Shown here: piece after piece, positions 54,783-63,239 of the stretch
Layout: each line of letters opens with the position of its first letter
Numbering within the stretch: position 1 is the stretch's first letter
Assembly: GCF_007830435.1 (NCBI RefSeq)
Contig: NZ_VLLC01000017.1
Span: 19,794-83,793 of the forward strand
Length of the DNA stretch: 64,000 nucleotides
Direction: 5' to 3'
From: Desulfobotulus alkaliphilus
GTDB taxonomy: Bacteria > Desulfobacterota > Desulfobacteria > Desulfobacterales > ASO4-4
Notes under the pieces: generated by a model
What the model saw: the letters and a program-made list of their open reading frames with translations, nothing else
The model's database searches: none
What the model was told of the DNA's origin: nothing
Made by a program: the position numbers and the translations under genes

Positions 54783-55031
54783 ATGCCCATTTATGAATTC
54801 AAGTGCCTTGACTGTGAGGATCTTTTTGAAGTGCTCACCCTCAAGTCCAGTGAAGAGGAAGAAGTAAAATGCCCCCACTGCGGTGCCCAGCACTTTGAAA
54901 GGGTGATGAGTGCCACCAGTTACGCCATGGGTCCATCCGGCGGCAGCAGCCAGAAGGCAGGGATCAGCAAACAGGAACGCACCTGTTCCGCAGGCTCCTG
55001 CTCCACCTATACCATACCGGGTGTGAACTGA
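54783..55031 (+). CDS. FmdB-type zinc-ribbon protein
   Basis: 82 residues. MPIYEFKCLDCEDLFEVL and VKCPHCGAQHFERVMSATSYAM are the FmdB/CxxC-CxxC putative regulatory domain, with four Cys to bind zinc. The tail has two more Cys (ERTCSAGSC). Its role is unknown; members lie near many metabolic operons. AAGGAG lies 7 bases upstream of the ATG. Convergent with MarR. Confidence 0.85.
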   Translation: MPIYEFKCLDCEDLFEVLTLKSSEEEEVKCPHCGAQHFERVMSATSYAMGPSGGSSQKAGISKQERTCSAGSCSTYTIPGVN

Positions 55032-55040
55032 CATCCGACA

Positions 55041-55523
55041 TCATACGGCGGGATCCCTCCCGCCGTTATCCTGCCCCTCCTGCCCCGGATGAAAGGAAAG
55101 ACTCCCAGACAGACGCTCAAGCAGTGTATTGAGAAAACGAAAAACCGTATCCATCTCCTCCACTGAAAAACCTTCACGGATTATCCCGTTGAGGGCAGCC
55201 ACCATGGGCATTGCACCGGAGGCAATTCTCTCTCCTTCGGGGCTGATGTAAAGACGGAATCCCCTGCCATCATGGGGACAGGTTGTTCTACGGATCAGCC
55301 CGTTTTTTTCCATACGCCTTACAAGGCCTGTGATACCGGAGCTTTTCAGCTGAATTCCCTCCCCCAGATCCTTGAGCAGACACCCGTCATGGTCCCGGAT
55401 ATAAAAAAGCGCCATGAGCTGGGCACTGGTGATCTGAAGCCTGTCCCACAAAAACTGATCCACCGCATGGCTCAGTTTTCCATGCACACGATGGATCAGA
55501 TAAAAAAGCCGTTTGTCATCCAT
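55041..55523 (-). CDS. MarR-family transcriptional regulator
   Basis: 160 residues. Winged helix at about 30-100: QITSAQLMALFYIRDHDGCLLKDLGEGIQLKSSGITGLVRRMEKNGLIRRTTCPHDGRGFRLYISPEG, with the wing DGRG. A C-terminal dimerisation helix follows. The last codons overlap a hairpin (55045-55066). It lies 28 bases after epmA in the same direction, so it may be co-transcribed. No clear palindromic operator is visible upstream. Confidence 0.88.
   Translation of the reverse strand: MDDKRLFYLIHRVHGKLSHAVDQFLWDRLQITSAQLMALFYIRDHDGCLLKDLGEGIQLKSSGITGLVRRMEKNGLIRRTTCPHDGRGFRLYISPEGERIASGAMPMVAALNGIIREGFSVEEMDTVFRFLNTLLERLSGSLSFHPGQEGQDNGGRDPAV
55045..55066. terminator. Hairpin between convergent fmdB-like and marR genes
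   Basis: ACGGCGGG (55045-55052) and CCCGCCGT (55059-55066), perfect 8-bp stem with a 6-base loop, inside the last codons of marR. It may end both transcripts, though neither side has a T run. Confidence 0.45.
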
Positions 55524-55550
55524 GGTTCGTCATTTCTTTCCTGTTCACAT

Positions 55551-56483
55551 TCACATCTCCTCCGGCAGTATGGCTGTCACATGATCAATGTCCGGTGCAC
55601 CGGAAAAAAGCATAACCAGACGATCAAAGCCCAGGGCATTGCCCGTGGCAGGCGGCATATGGCCGAGGGCCTCAAGAAAGACAGATGCCTCCGGATAGGC
55701 TGTTTTTCCAAGCTTCGCCCTTTCTGCTGCCGCCTCCCGGAAACGGGCCGCCTGCTCCTTTGCATCCACAAGTTCCGTGTAGGCATTGCACAGCTCCACA
55801 CCACAGATATACAGCTCAAAACGTTCGGCAAAGGCTGGATTTTCAGGTTTTATCCGGGCAAGGGAAGCTTCGGAAACAGGATAGTCATACAAAAAAACCG
55901 GTTTTTCCAAACCAAGGCAGGGTTCAATTTCCAGCCCCATGATCTCATTGAAGCAGCCCTTTTCAAGGGCCTCTTCCATGGACAGACTGCCGTGGCGTAA
56001 AAAGGCTTCTTTTACGGAAAGCCTTTCAAAGGGCGGGGTCAGGTCGATTTTTTTTCCCTGCCAAAGAAGGCTGTTTCCCATGCCTTCATACTCCGCCAGA
56101 TGACAGATCAGCCCTTCCGTCTCTGCCATCATGTAACGGTAATCCTCATCCTTCACGTACCATTCCAAGAGCGCCATTTCCGGAAGATGCCTTGCACCCC
56201 GCTCACCTCCACGGAAACAGCGGGCCAGCTGAAAGATTCTCTCAAAGCCCGAAGCAAGAAGCTCCTTCATGGCAAGCTCCGGAGAGGCTTGAAGAAAGGC
56301 ACCGGAGGCAGGCACACAGTCTATGTGTACCTCCGGTGCCGGAGCCGGAATTCTGACGGGGGTTTCCACCTCCAGAAAATCCCTTTCAGCAAAAAAGCGG
56401 CGGACAGCCGCAGCCATCCGCATTCTCATTTCCAGATGGGGCCGAATCCGCATTCTGCGGAAGGCCTTGGCTTCCATGCCCAC
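55551..56483 (-). CDS. epmA: EF-P lysine ligase EpmA (GenX/PoxA)
   Basis: About 310 residues, a class II lysyl-tRNA synthetase core without an anticodon domain. Motif 2 IFQLARCFRGGERGARHLPEMALLEWY, then VFLYDYPVSEASLARIK and motif 3 GNALGFDRLVMLFSG are present. GenX proteins attach beta-lysine to elongation factor P. Neither efp nor epmB is in the window. Start is uncertain: GTG at 56483 has AAGGAG 5 bases upstream, ATG at 56477 has 11. Element A6 ends just upstream of it. Confidence 0.88.
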   Translation of the reverse strand: MGMEAKAFRRMRIRPHLEMRMRMAAAVRRFFAERDFLEVETPVRIPAPAPEVHIDCVPASGAFLQASPELAMKELLASGFERIFQLARCFRGGERGARHLPEMALLEWYVKDEDYRYMMAETEGLICHLAEYEGMGNSLLWQGKKIDLTPPFERLSVKEAFLRHGSLSMEEALEKGCFNEIMGLEIEPCLGLEKPVFLYDYPVSEASLARIKPENPAFAERFELYICGVELCNAYTELVDAKEQAARFREAAAERAKLGKTAYPEASVFLEALGHMPPATGNALGFDRLVMLFSGAPDIDHVTAILPEEM

Positions 56484-56507
56484 TGCCACTCCTTACAGTG
56501 ATTTTTT

Positions 56508-56850
56508 GTAACTGTTCATCACAGTTTATTCTAAAATTCCGATGCAGTAATTGCAGCTTCGCACTGTTGCAAGGCCCGTGGCTATTTGCAAGTGACATTG
56601 CAATCGTTTCGGATCAGAGCTTTGCAGGCCTGTGCGAAAGAAGCGGCAAACTGTCTGAGCCGCCACAAAGGCAGCGTACCAAGGCCTGCTATGGTAATCA
56701 AAAAGCTTCTCCTGCCTGTGGCGGGGAGTTTTTGCCGCTTCCGCACAGGGCAAGAAGCTCCCGAATAAGATTGCGTCACGGGCAAATAGCCTGGGGCCTG
56801 TGCATCTGTCTTAAAGGTATGGTACCTGGAAAACTGTGCTGAACAATTAC
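56508..56850 (+). mobile_element. Family A element, copy A6 (343 bp), both module sites empty
   Basis: Flanked by GATTTTTT at 56500-56507 and 56851-56858 (perfect 8 bp). Same orientation as A1. The first module site reads GATCAGAGCTTTGCAGGCCT and the second CCCGAATAAGATTGCGTC. Its last four bases (TTAC) supply the stop codon of the HDAC-family gene. Confidence 0.92.
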
Positions 56851-58160
56851 GATTTTTTCAGATAAAGATCCCGACTGCGATCCTGCAGATAGGCCTTATC
56901 CGCGCCGGACGCCTTTTCGTACCAGTCTTCTCCCTGTGCCTTGCAGGCAGGGCAGGCATTCACAGGGATATGGACGCCGATGATACGCCAGCCCCGGTCC
57001 GACTTGCTTTCAATACGAAAAGACCCGGCGCAGTCCGTGCAGGAGCGGAGTATTTCCTTCTGTCCCTCATAAATGCCGTCCGTATCATACATAATGGATC
57101 TGGAGCGTTCATGGAATTCTTTTTTCCCGAATACCTTCTGTGAGAGTTCCGGACCTCTGCGGTTCCACTGATCCATCACCCGGTCACAGACCTTGTGGAT
57201 ATACTGCAGGGTATCCTTCGATTCCTTCAAAACGGCGGGGTTATAGTCAGGCTCCAGCACATGACTGTAGTCAAGACCCGCCATGGCAAGGATAATCCCC
57301 GCATTCACATAGGGAAGGGCCGCCTCTATGGAGTACCCCCCTTCCAGTACGGCAATGTGGGGATTGAGAAGCTCCGTGAGCCTTGCATAGCCCTGGGCCG
57401 TGAAATTCATGTTGGTGATGGGGTCCGTATAATGGTTGTCCTGACCTGCGGAATTGATGATGAGATCCGGCTTGAAATCATCGAGAATGGGAAGTACTGC
57501 ATTTTCAACGGTATAAAGATAGCCCTCCTCCGAGGTGTGGGGCGGCAGGGGGATATTCACCGTATAGCCTGCGGCGTTGGGCCCGCCCAGCTCCTCCATG
57601 AAACCCGAACCCGGATACAGGGTGCGGCCATCCTGATGCAGGGAGATGAAAAGCACATCCGGATCATGCCAGTAAATATCCTGGGTGCCATCTCCGTGGT
57701 GGCAGTCCGTATCCACGATGGCAATGCGCTTCACCCCCCAGTGGGTGCGCAGGTACTCCACCATGATGGCTTCGATGTTGATGTTGCAGAATCCCCTGCC
57801 CCCGTGTACCACCCGCATGGCATGGTGCCCCGGCGGACGCACAAGGGCAAAGCCCTTTTCTATGCGCCCTTCCATCAGCTCCCTTGCCATGGTTTTGGCC
57901 CCGCCTGCGGATACGTAATGGCTGCTGGTGGTGACCGTAGGTTCGTCCGGTACACAGAAATGGACCCGCTGAATATCCTGATCCGTAACGAGATCCGGCT
58001 TGAATTCCTGAATGCCCTCAATGTCCATGAGGCCTTCTTCAAAAATCTGATCCTGAGTATAAAGAAGACGCTCTTCACGCTCCGGATGGCTGGGATCAAT
58101 GGCCCAGTCAAAGGCCGGAAAAAAAACCAGTCCTGTCTTGCTTTTTGCCTTCAGCATCAT
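56847..58160 (-). CDS. HDAC-family (acetoin utilisation/polyamine-type) deacylase with C-terminal zinc-ribbon region
   Basis: 437 residues. Catalytic features of class II-like bacterial HDACs: RPPGHHA, IVDTDCHHGDGTQDI (His-His pair and metal Asp), LIINSAGQDNHYTDP (second metal Asp; the usual F is Q and the A is N), and AVLEGGYS. About 120 extra residues follow, with CTDC and CPAC pairs (CTDCAGSF..NACPACKAQG) that probably bind zinc. It removes acyl groups from a small molecule or protein. The ATG overlaps the upstream stop (ATGA). The stop codon lies in the end of element A6, so the C-terminus may have been changed by that insertion. Confidence 0.85.
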   Translation of the reverse strand: MMLKAKSKTGLVFFPAFDWAIDPSHPEREERLLYTQDQIFEEGLMDIEGIQEFKPDLVTDQDIQRVHFCVPDEPTVTTSSHYVSAGGAKTMARELMEGRIEKGFALVRPPGHHAMRVVHGGRGFCNINIEAIMVEYLRTHWGVKRIAIVDTDCHHGDGTQDIYWHDPDVLFISLHQDGRTLYPGSGFMEELGGPNAAGYTVNIPLPPHTSEEGYLYTVENAVLPILDDFKPDLIINSAGQDNHYTDPITNMNFTAQGYARLTELLNPHIAVLEGGYSIEAALPYVNAGIILAMAGLDYSHVLEPDYNPAVLKESKDTLQYIHKVCDRVMDQWNRRGPELSQKVFGKKEFHERSRSIMYDTDGIYEGQKEILRSCTDCAGSFRIESKSDRGWRIIGVHIPVNACPACKAQGEDWYEKASGADKAYLQDRSRDLYLKKS

Positions 58161-59821
58161 GCTATCCCCCCATTCCGGATCAATCCCGGCTTCACCTGCG
58201 CCCGGACCCGTATGTTTCTGCCAGCACGGCGGTAGCCCCGCATCATGGAAAACTCCTGGGACTCCAGCACCTCCACCTCAAGCCCTTTGGCATCGGCACC
58301 CAGACGTAAGGCCTTTTCCCTTACCAGTTTTTCCGCAAGGGCGATGGCATCGGCCATATTAAAGGCAACGGGTGCTTCAGCAGAATACGCCTCTTCCGGC
58401 GCCCGCACAAATCCCCGCTGGGTATCCGCCAGCACGGTGACGGCACAGGTGGTGCGGGCAAGGGCCGCACCAATGGCGTTGGCCACACCCCAGTCCGGCA
58501 CAGCACGGGATTCAAGGCCACAGACCTCACCCAGACCGGGAGCCAGCACCGCCGCCGGGCCCCCCATCACAAGCAGGGCTTCGGGCTTCACCACATAACC
58601 TTCCAGCATTTCATGGAGGGTGTAAACGGGCCTCCCATTGATGCCCGCCACCATGGCAAAGGCCGCATCCCGGATTTTTTCGCAAAGGCTTTTCAGCACA
58701 AAACAGGAAGCTGCCTCCGCTTCCATGCCAAGATCCCTGCCAAGAACCTCCATGCCCTTAAGGGCCGCTGCCCTGTCGCCACCTTCAAAAAGACCGAGAA
58801 CGGCCATGGCGTCCGTGGGTGTGGGGAGGGGTCCGCCAAGGCAGAGGGCAGGCCCTTTTCTGTCCGGCCCGATATGCAACTCCTTTCCTGCCACATGCAG
58901 CACCGAATCTCCGCCCAGACCGATGCTCACACTTTTTAACGCCCTGAAAAGGGTTTTTACGCCCCCCACTTCCGCACCCAGAGGCTCCAGCACAGGGACC
59001 TTATCTATAAGAACGGCCATATCCGTGGTGGTGCCGCCAATGTCCAGCACCAGCACATCCTTAGCGGAAGGGGCATGGGGAATGGCCCCCATGACACTGG
59101 CCGAAGGCCCGGAAAGCACCGTTTCTCCGGGGCATTCCAAGGCGGCATCCAGAGAAAAAGTGCCTCCATCCGCCTTAAGGATATGCACAGGCGCTATGAT
59201 GCCCCTTGCCTGAAAAGCCTCCTTCACAGCCTGACTGAAGGAAGAAAAAGCATCATGAACCCCTGCATTCAGCCAGCAGGAAGCAACACGGCGGGGAAAA
59301 TTCAGCACGCCCGAAAGCCTGTGCCCACAGAAAACCGAATCAAAAAGCCCCCTGGCCGCCTTTTCCATGGCCTCTTCATGGGAGGGATTGCGAACGGAAA
59401 ATTTGGTTACAAGACCCACAGCCCTGATGCCCTTTTCTCTGATAAGGGCAAAGGCCTTTTTGACGGCTTCCTTATCCAGTGCGGCAATCTCGGCCCCCCT
59501 GTGATCCAGTGCACCCTTCACCACATGGAAGGAAGGGCCGATGGTGTGGAGTTTTGGGTCCATTCCCGGCCCTGCGGCCACCACCATTCCCACGGGGGTA
59601 AGGGTATTACGGATCACGCTGTTGGTGGTAAGGGTGGTGGAAAGCACCACCCGGCTGACTTTACCGGGATCAATGTCACCCAGCACCCCGTCCACTCCCC
59701 GAAGAACCGTATCCACAAGATTCTCCTGATCCGTCACCTCCTTGGTCCTTGCCAGAACCCCTTCCGGGCCCAGCAGCACCACATCCGTATGGGTGCCGCC
59801 CACATCCAGTCCGATGATCAT
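58157..59821 (-). CDS. Hydantoinase/oxoprolinase family ATPase (HyuA-type)
   Basis: 554 residues from the ATG at 59821 (AAAGGAGG 5 bases upstream); the frame is open to 59911. The N-terminal MIIGLDVGGTHTDVVLLG and VLVLDIGGTTTDMAVLIDKVP are the two phosphate-binding loops of the actin-like ATPase fold. In between come TTLTTNSVIRNTL and GPSASVMGAIPHA, and the C-terminus has LLVMGGPAAVLAPGL. Members hydrolyse hydantoins, 5-oxoproline or N-methylhydantoin, or carboxylate acetone-like substrates, usually with a HyuB partner, which is missing here. It overlaps the HDAC gene by 4 bases, so the two act in one pathway (inference). Confidence 0.82.
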   Translation of the reverse strand: MIIGLDVGGTHTDVVLLGPEGVLARTKEVTDQENLVDTVLRGVDGVLGDIDPGKVSRVVLSTTLTTNSVIRNTLTPVGMVVAAGPGMDPKLHTIGPSFHVVKGALDHRGAEIAALDKEAVKKAFALIREKGIRAVGLVTKFSVRNPSHEEAMEKAARGLFDSVFCGHRLSGVLNFPRRVASCWLNAGVHDAFSSFSQAVKEAFQARGIIAPVHILKADGGTFSLDAALECPGETVLSGPSASVMGAIPHAPSAKDVLVLDIGGTTTDMAVLIDKVPVLEPLGAEVGGVKTLFRALKSVSIGLGGDSVLHVAGKELHIGPDRKGPALCLGGPLPTPTDAMAVLGLFEGGDRAAALKGMEVLGRDLGMEAEAASCFVLKSLCEKIRDAAFAMVAGINGRPVYTLHEMLEGYVVKPEALLVMGGPAAVLAPGLGEVCGLESRAVPDWGVANAIGAALARTTCAVTVLADTQRGFVRAPEEAYSAEAPVAFNMADAIALAEKLVREKALRLGADAKGLEVEVLESQEFSMMRGYRRAGRNIRVRAQVKPGLIRNGGIA

Positions 59822-60447
59822 GGAACCTCCTTTGTCAAAAGCGAGGAAAAGCTGTCCGGATATCAAAAAGCCATCCATCAAATGAAAAAACAGGCTACCC
59901 AATATGGACATGGCCTGTCAATTCAGAGTCATCGGATACATGAAAAAACGTAACTGTTCAGCACAGTTTTTTTAGTACGATACCTGCCAGACAGATGCAC
60001 AGGCACCCAAGCTATTTGCCTGTGACGCAATCCGGCACTCAAGCTGAAAAACGCAAGCCCCTTTACGGGAGCAGAAATGCCTATGGATCTTGAGTGCCGG
60101 AATCCGAAACGATTGCAACGTCACCTGCAAATAGCCAAGGTGCCTTGCAATAATACGAAACTGCTGCAATTGCAGCATTGAATTTTCAAAATAAACTGTG
60201 CTGAACAATTACAAAAAAACATCCTTTTCAAAAAAACTTTCAGAACCGTACCAGCATGCCTCTGGATACCTTAGCCTTCTTTTGTATACAAATTTTAAAA
60301 TCCCTAGCTCCGGCCCTTGTCAAGAAACGCTATTTGCACTATGCCTGAGAAGACAAAGGGATTTTCAAAAAGGGCAGATCCATTGTATCTGTCCCTAAAA
60401 ATTCAACAACAAAGGGGCAAAAGCCCCGCAACTTTCAGGAGATACCC
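59822..60447. other. Intergenic region with element A7
   Basis: 626 bases between divergent genes. Element A7 fills 59950-60212. A promoter-like TTGTCA-N17-TATGCC lies at about 60318-60346 ahead of the isomerase gene. Confidence 0.6.
59950..60212 (-). mobile_element. Family A element, copy A7 (263 bp), internally deleted
   Basis: Flanked by GAAAAAAC at 59942-59949 and AAAAAAAC at 60213-60220 (7 of 8). Inverted relative to A1. It keeps one 69-bp module (60032-60100), whose core is the reverse complement of module 2 of A5, but its flanks are the outer flanks of modules 1 and 2. The whole segment between the two modules is gone. Confidence 0.88.
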
Positions 60448-61170
60448 ATGGCCATTGTTGAGTGGGAAAAAGACGAGTCCGTTGCCATCATCCGCATGAA
60501 CAGCGGTGAAAACCGCCACAATCTTGAATTTGGCAAAGCCATGTGTGCTGCCATTGATGAAGCCCTTGCGGATGCGGAAATAAAAGCCATTGTTCTTACA
60601 GGAAATGATGGCAAAAACTTCAGTCAGGGCGTGGACCTTGAGTGGCTGGGCGGCAGACTGAATGACCAGGATTATCAGGCCATGAAAGATTTCATGTACA
60701 AAATGAATGAGGTCTTTGCCAAACTGCTCACCGTTCCCGTACCCGTCATTGCCGCCATCAGCGGCCATGCCTTTGGTAACGGAGCCATCTTAAGCTGTGC
60801 CTGCGACTTCCGCTTTATGCGGGCCGACCGGGGATACTTCTGCTTCCCGGAAGTGGATCTGGGCATTCCCTTTTTACCCGGCATGATCGCCTTCTGCAAA
60901 AAATCCGTGCCCTACTACAAATTCAATGAAATGAAACTAACGGGCAAACGGGCAGGCGCTGCGGAGCTGGAAGCAGACCATGTGATCACCAAGGCCTGCG
61001 ACAATCTGGAAAGCCTGATGGCAGAATCCGTGGCCTTTGCCAAAACCTTCCACAAAAAGCGGGGCATCTTTGGCGAGCATAAAAAACGCCTGCACAAAGA
61101 AATCATTGAAATCATGGATGTTGAAGACAAGCCTGTGATTGAATCCCTGGCCCTCTTCATTGCGGACTGA
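60448..61170 (+). CDS. Enoyl-CoA hydratase/isomerase family protein, probably a delta3-delta2-enoyl-CoA isomerase
   Basis: 240 residues. The crotonase fold is clear (FSQGVDLEWL, PVIAAISGHAFGNGAILSCACDFRFMRADRG, FPEVDLGIPF). Only the second Glu (FPEVDLG) is kept, while the first catalytic position is Ala/Ile, a pattern of isomerases rather than hydratases. It would shift double bonds so that unsaturated acyl-CoA can enter beta-oxidation. CAGGAGA lies 6 bases upstream of the ATG. It is a single gene far from the main operon. Confidence 0.8.
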   Translation: MAIVEWEKDESVAIIRMNSGENRHNLEFGKAMCAAIDEALADAEIKAIVLTGNDGKNFSQGVDLEWLGGRLNDQDYQAMKDFMYKMNEVFAKLLTVPVPVIAAISGHAFGNGAILSCACDFRFMRADRGYFCFPEVDLGIPFLPGMIAFCKKSVPYYKFNEMKLTGKRAGAAELEADHVITKACDNLESLMAESVAFAKTFHKKRGIFGEHKKRLHKEIIEIMDVEDKPVIESLALFIAD

Positions 61171-61181
61171 TGTTCGTTAAA

Positions 61182-61205
61182 ATGGACGCTCCCCGGAGCG
61201 TCCAT
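61182..61205 (+). terminator. Perfect hairpin after the isomerase gene
   Basis: ATGGACGCTCC (61182-61192) and GGAGCGTCCAT (61195-61205) pair fully with a 2-base loop. It lies 11 bases after the stop. There is no T run. Confidence 0.5.
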
Positions 61206-61555
61206 CTGCCTTCACCCAAAGCACCAGTCCCTTTTCTCCTGAAAAGCAATCCAAACAAATTAAGGACCAGGTTGCTACAGGCATGCATATCTGTGAATGA
61301 AAAATACAGGGACAGCGGTCGCTTCTGTCCGCAATCAAATCCGCAAGAAAGAAGCACTTTCTGCCCCTGCAAGATTCCATGAGAAACGATGGCAGGATAT
61401 TCCGCAACATACCAGACACACCCACCAGATACGACGCGGGAAACCAATGGGATATCAGCACGCCCGTATAGATGCTCTGTTATTTTTTCCGCTAATCCCA
61501 CGCCCGACAAAAGCGACAAAACACGTTGATAATTGCTACTAAAAAGTTCAAATCC
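61206..61555. other. Intergenic region, nothing recognised
   Basis: About 350 bases between the isomerase gene and the IS630 element. Open frames in both directions lack ribosome sites and any match to known families. Confidence 0.5.
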
Positions 61556-62620
61556 TACTCGACATGATGCATATTGCTGTTTATGAAAAAACAAGACGCT
61601 AGAAAACTCGATCATAAGACCCGTGAGGCTATCCGCATACGTGCCGTGCAGCAGATCGAATCGGGTGAAAGCCCAGAGGTGATCGCCAGGGCTCTGGGTT
61701 ACCATCGATCCGCAATTTACCAATGGATAGCCAAATACCGCAAAGGCGGCCTTGACGCTTTAAAGACGAAACCGATCCCTGGTCGGCCCGTTAAGTTCCA
61801 GACCAAAGATTTTGATGAACTTTTCTGGAAGATTGCGGATAAAAATCCTATGGACTACGGATTTCCATTTGCGCTGTGGACCCGTGAAATGATTCGGGAG
61901 TTTATCAAAAAGGAGTTCGGAGTTTCCATAAGTAAAGCCACTGTCGGTCGTCTTTTGAAAAAAGTTGGTTTTTCGCCACAGAAGCCTTTAAAAAAAGCCT
62001 GGCAGAGGGACGAAGACCGGGTAAAGGAATGGGTTCAAAACAAATTCCCGGAAATAAAGAAGCAAGCTGAAAAAGAGAATGCAAAAATCTTTTTTGCCGA
62101 TGAATCAACCGTAAGATCAGACTACCACAGTGGGACGACCTGGGCTCCCACAGGAGTCACCCCAGTCGTTGAAAAAACGGGGGCTCGCTTTGGTATCAAC
62201 ATGGTTTCGGCTATCACCCCCTCGGGGGAACTCCGATTCATGACCATTGATGGAAAAATGGATTCCGATAAGTTCATCTCATTTTTGAAACGTCTGATTT
62301 ACAAAGCTGATTCTCCTGTCTTCCTCATTGTGGACGGGCATCCTGTCCATAAATCAGGCAAGGTCAATAAATTTGTTGAAGAAACGGCTGGAAGGCTCCG
62401 CCTATTCTTCCTGCCTCCATAGTTATCCGATTTGAACCCGGATGAAATGGTATGGGGATACCTGAAACATCACAAGATTGGGAAGATGGCTGTTTCAGGA
62501 CCGGGAGACCTCAAAAAAAAGGTCTTTTCTATATTGAGATCATTGCAAAAGCAAACCATAAAAGTTGCCAGTTTTTTTAGAGAACAAGACACTCAGTATA
62601 TTTTGACTTAATGTCGAGTG
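61556..62620 (+). mobile_element. IS630-family insertion sequence, inactive
   Basis: Ends ACTCGACAT (61557-61565) and ATGTCGAGT (62611-62619) are inverted repeats around a single transposase frame of 1.03 kb, a normal IS630 size. The flanking TA duplication is not clear, so the exact ends may have changed. Confidence 0.75.
61583..62611 (+). pseudogene. IS630-family transposase, interrupted by an in-frame stop
   Basis: N-terminal helix-turn-helix (SPEVIARALGYHRSAIYQWIAKYRKGGLDALK), then the DDE domain: FFADESTVRSDY (first Asp), VFLIVDGHPVHKS (second Asp) and NPDEMVWGYLKHH (Glu). Between LFFLPP and DLNPDEM the usual YSP is replaced by TAG-TTA-TCC at 62420-62428, so the frame stops after residue 279 and then continues in the same frame to TAA at 62609. 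The catalytic Glu lies after the stop. Three adjacent changed codons suggest a small local rearrangement rather than one point mutation. Confidence 0.85.
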
Positions 62621-62622
62621 TG

Positions 62623-62805
62623 TTATGAGCCCATTAGTAAGAGAAAAAAGGTGCTAATAATTTCGAATACAGGGATGCCTCTTTTTTTATGAAAACCACT
62701 CCTGTGAAGTAAAGTTCGCAATGTTGTTTTTGATACAACAGGATCCAAATCATTAAGGAGTCTGCTAAAACTGTGTTGATTTTTGGTCTTAGGTGCTGTA
62801 ACCAA
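62623..62805 (-). pseudogene. Probable N-terminal remnant of another transposase
   Basis: The frame (FSRLLNDLDPVVSKTTLRTLLHRSGFHKKRGIPVFEIISTFFLLLMGS) resembles the start of a DDE transposase of the IS4/IS1634 kind, by the GF-x-KKRGIPV-x-x-I pattern. It ends with a stop only 2 bases from the right end of the IS630 element, so that insertion probably cut the gene. I did not find the rest on the other side. The family assignment is tentative. Confidence 0.4.
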
Positions 62806-63239
62806 AATAAGCCTCTTTTTTTGTGGATTTGGTTACTTAGGCAATAGTCTTATACACTAAATCAAGGGGCATTTCTATATAAAAAGCCTGCGTTTATAAA
62901 ACTTTATCTTTTTAAATTAAATTGTTACGCCAAGTCCGAAACTTGAGTTATAATTTTGATAGTAGCAAGAATCTTATCAAAATGATATATTGGCAATCTG
63001 CAGAAAGAAAGCATCTTGCTGCAATCTGGCATTGCTACACCGGAGGCTATGCATGATGTACTCGTAAAAAATCTTGTTTTAGAATTGAGATTTTCAACAA
63101 TATCAAAATTTTAAAACCCTAAAAAAGGCAGTTTTTGACTTTATGCGAGAGCATCACATATAATAAAAAGTTTAAAAAAACAGCCCGTAAAAGGGGCCCT
63201 TTTTTATGAGAAACGGATTTGATACGATTCCTTAAAGTT
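62806..63239. other. AT-rich intergenic region
   Basis: 434 AT-rich bases without a recognisable gene. A palindrome AAAAGGGGCCCTTTT lies near 63190-63204. Confidence 0.5.

Noticed and set aside
61157..61723. Minus-strand open frame of 188 codons over the left end of the IS630 element
   Set aside because: It crosses the IS boundary and the start of the transposase, has no family match and no ribosome site.
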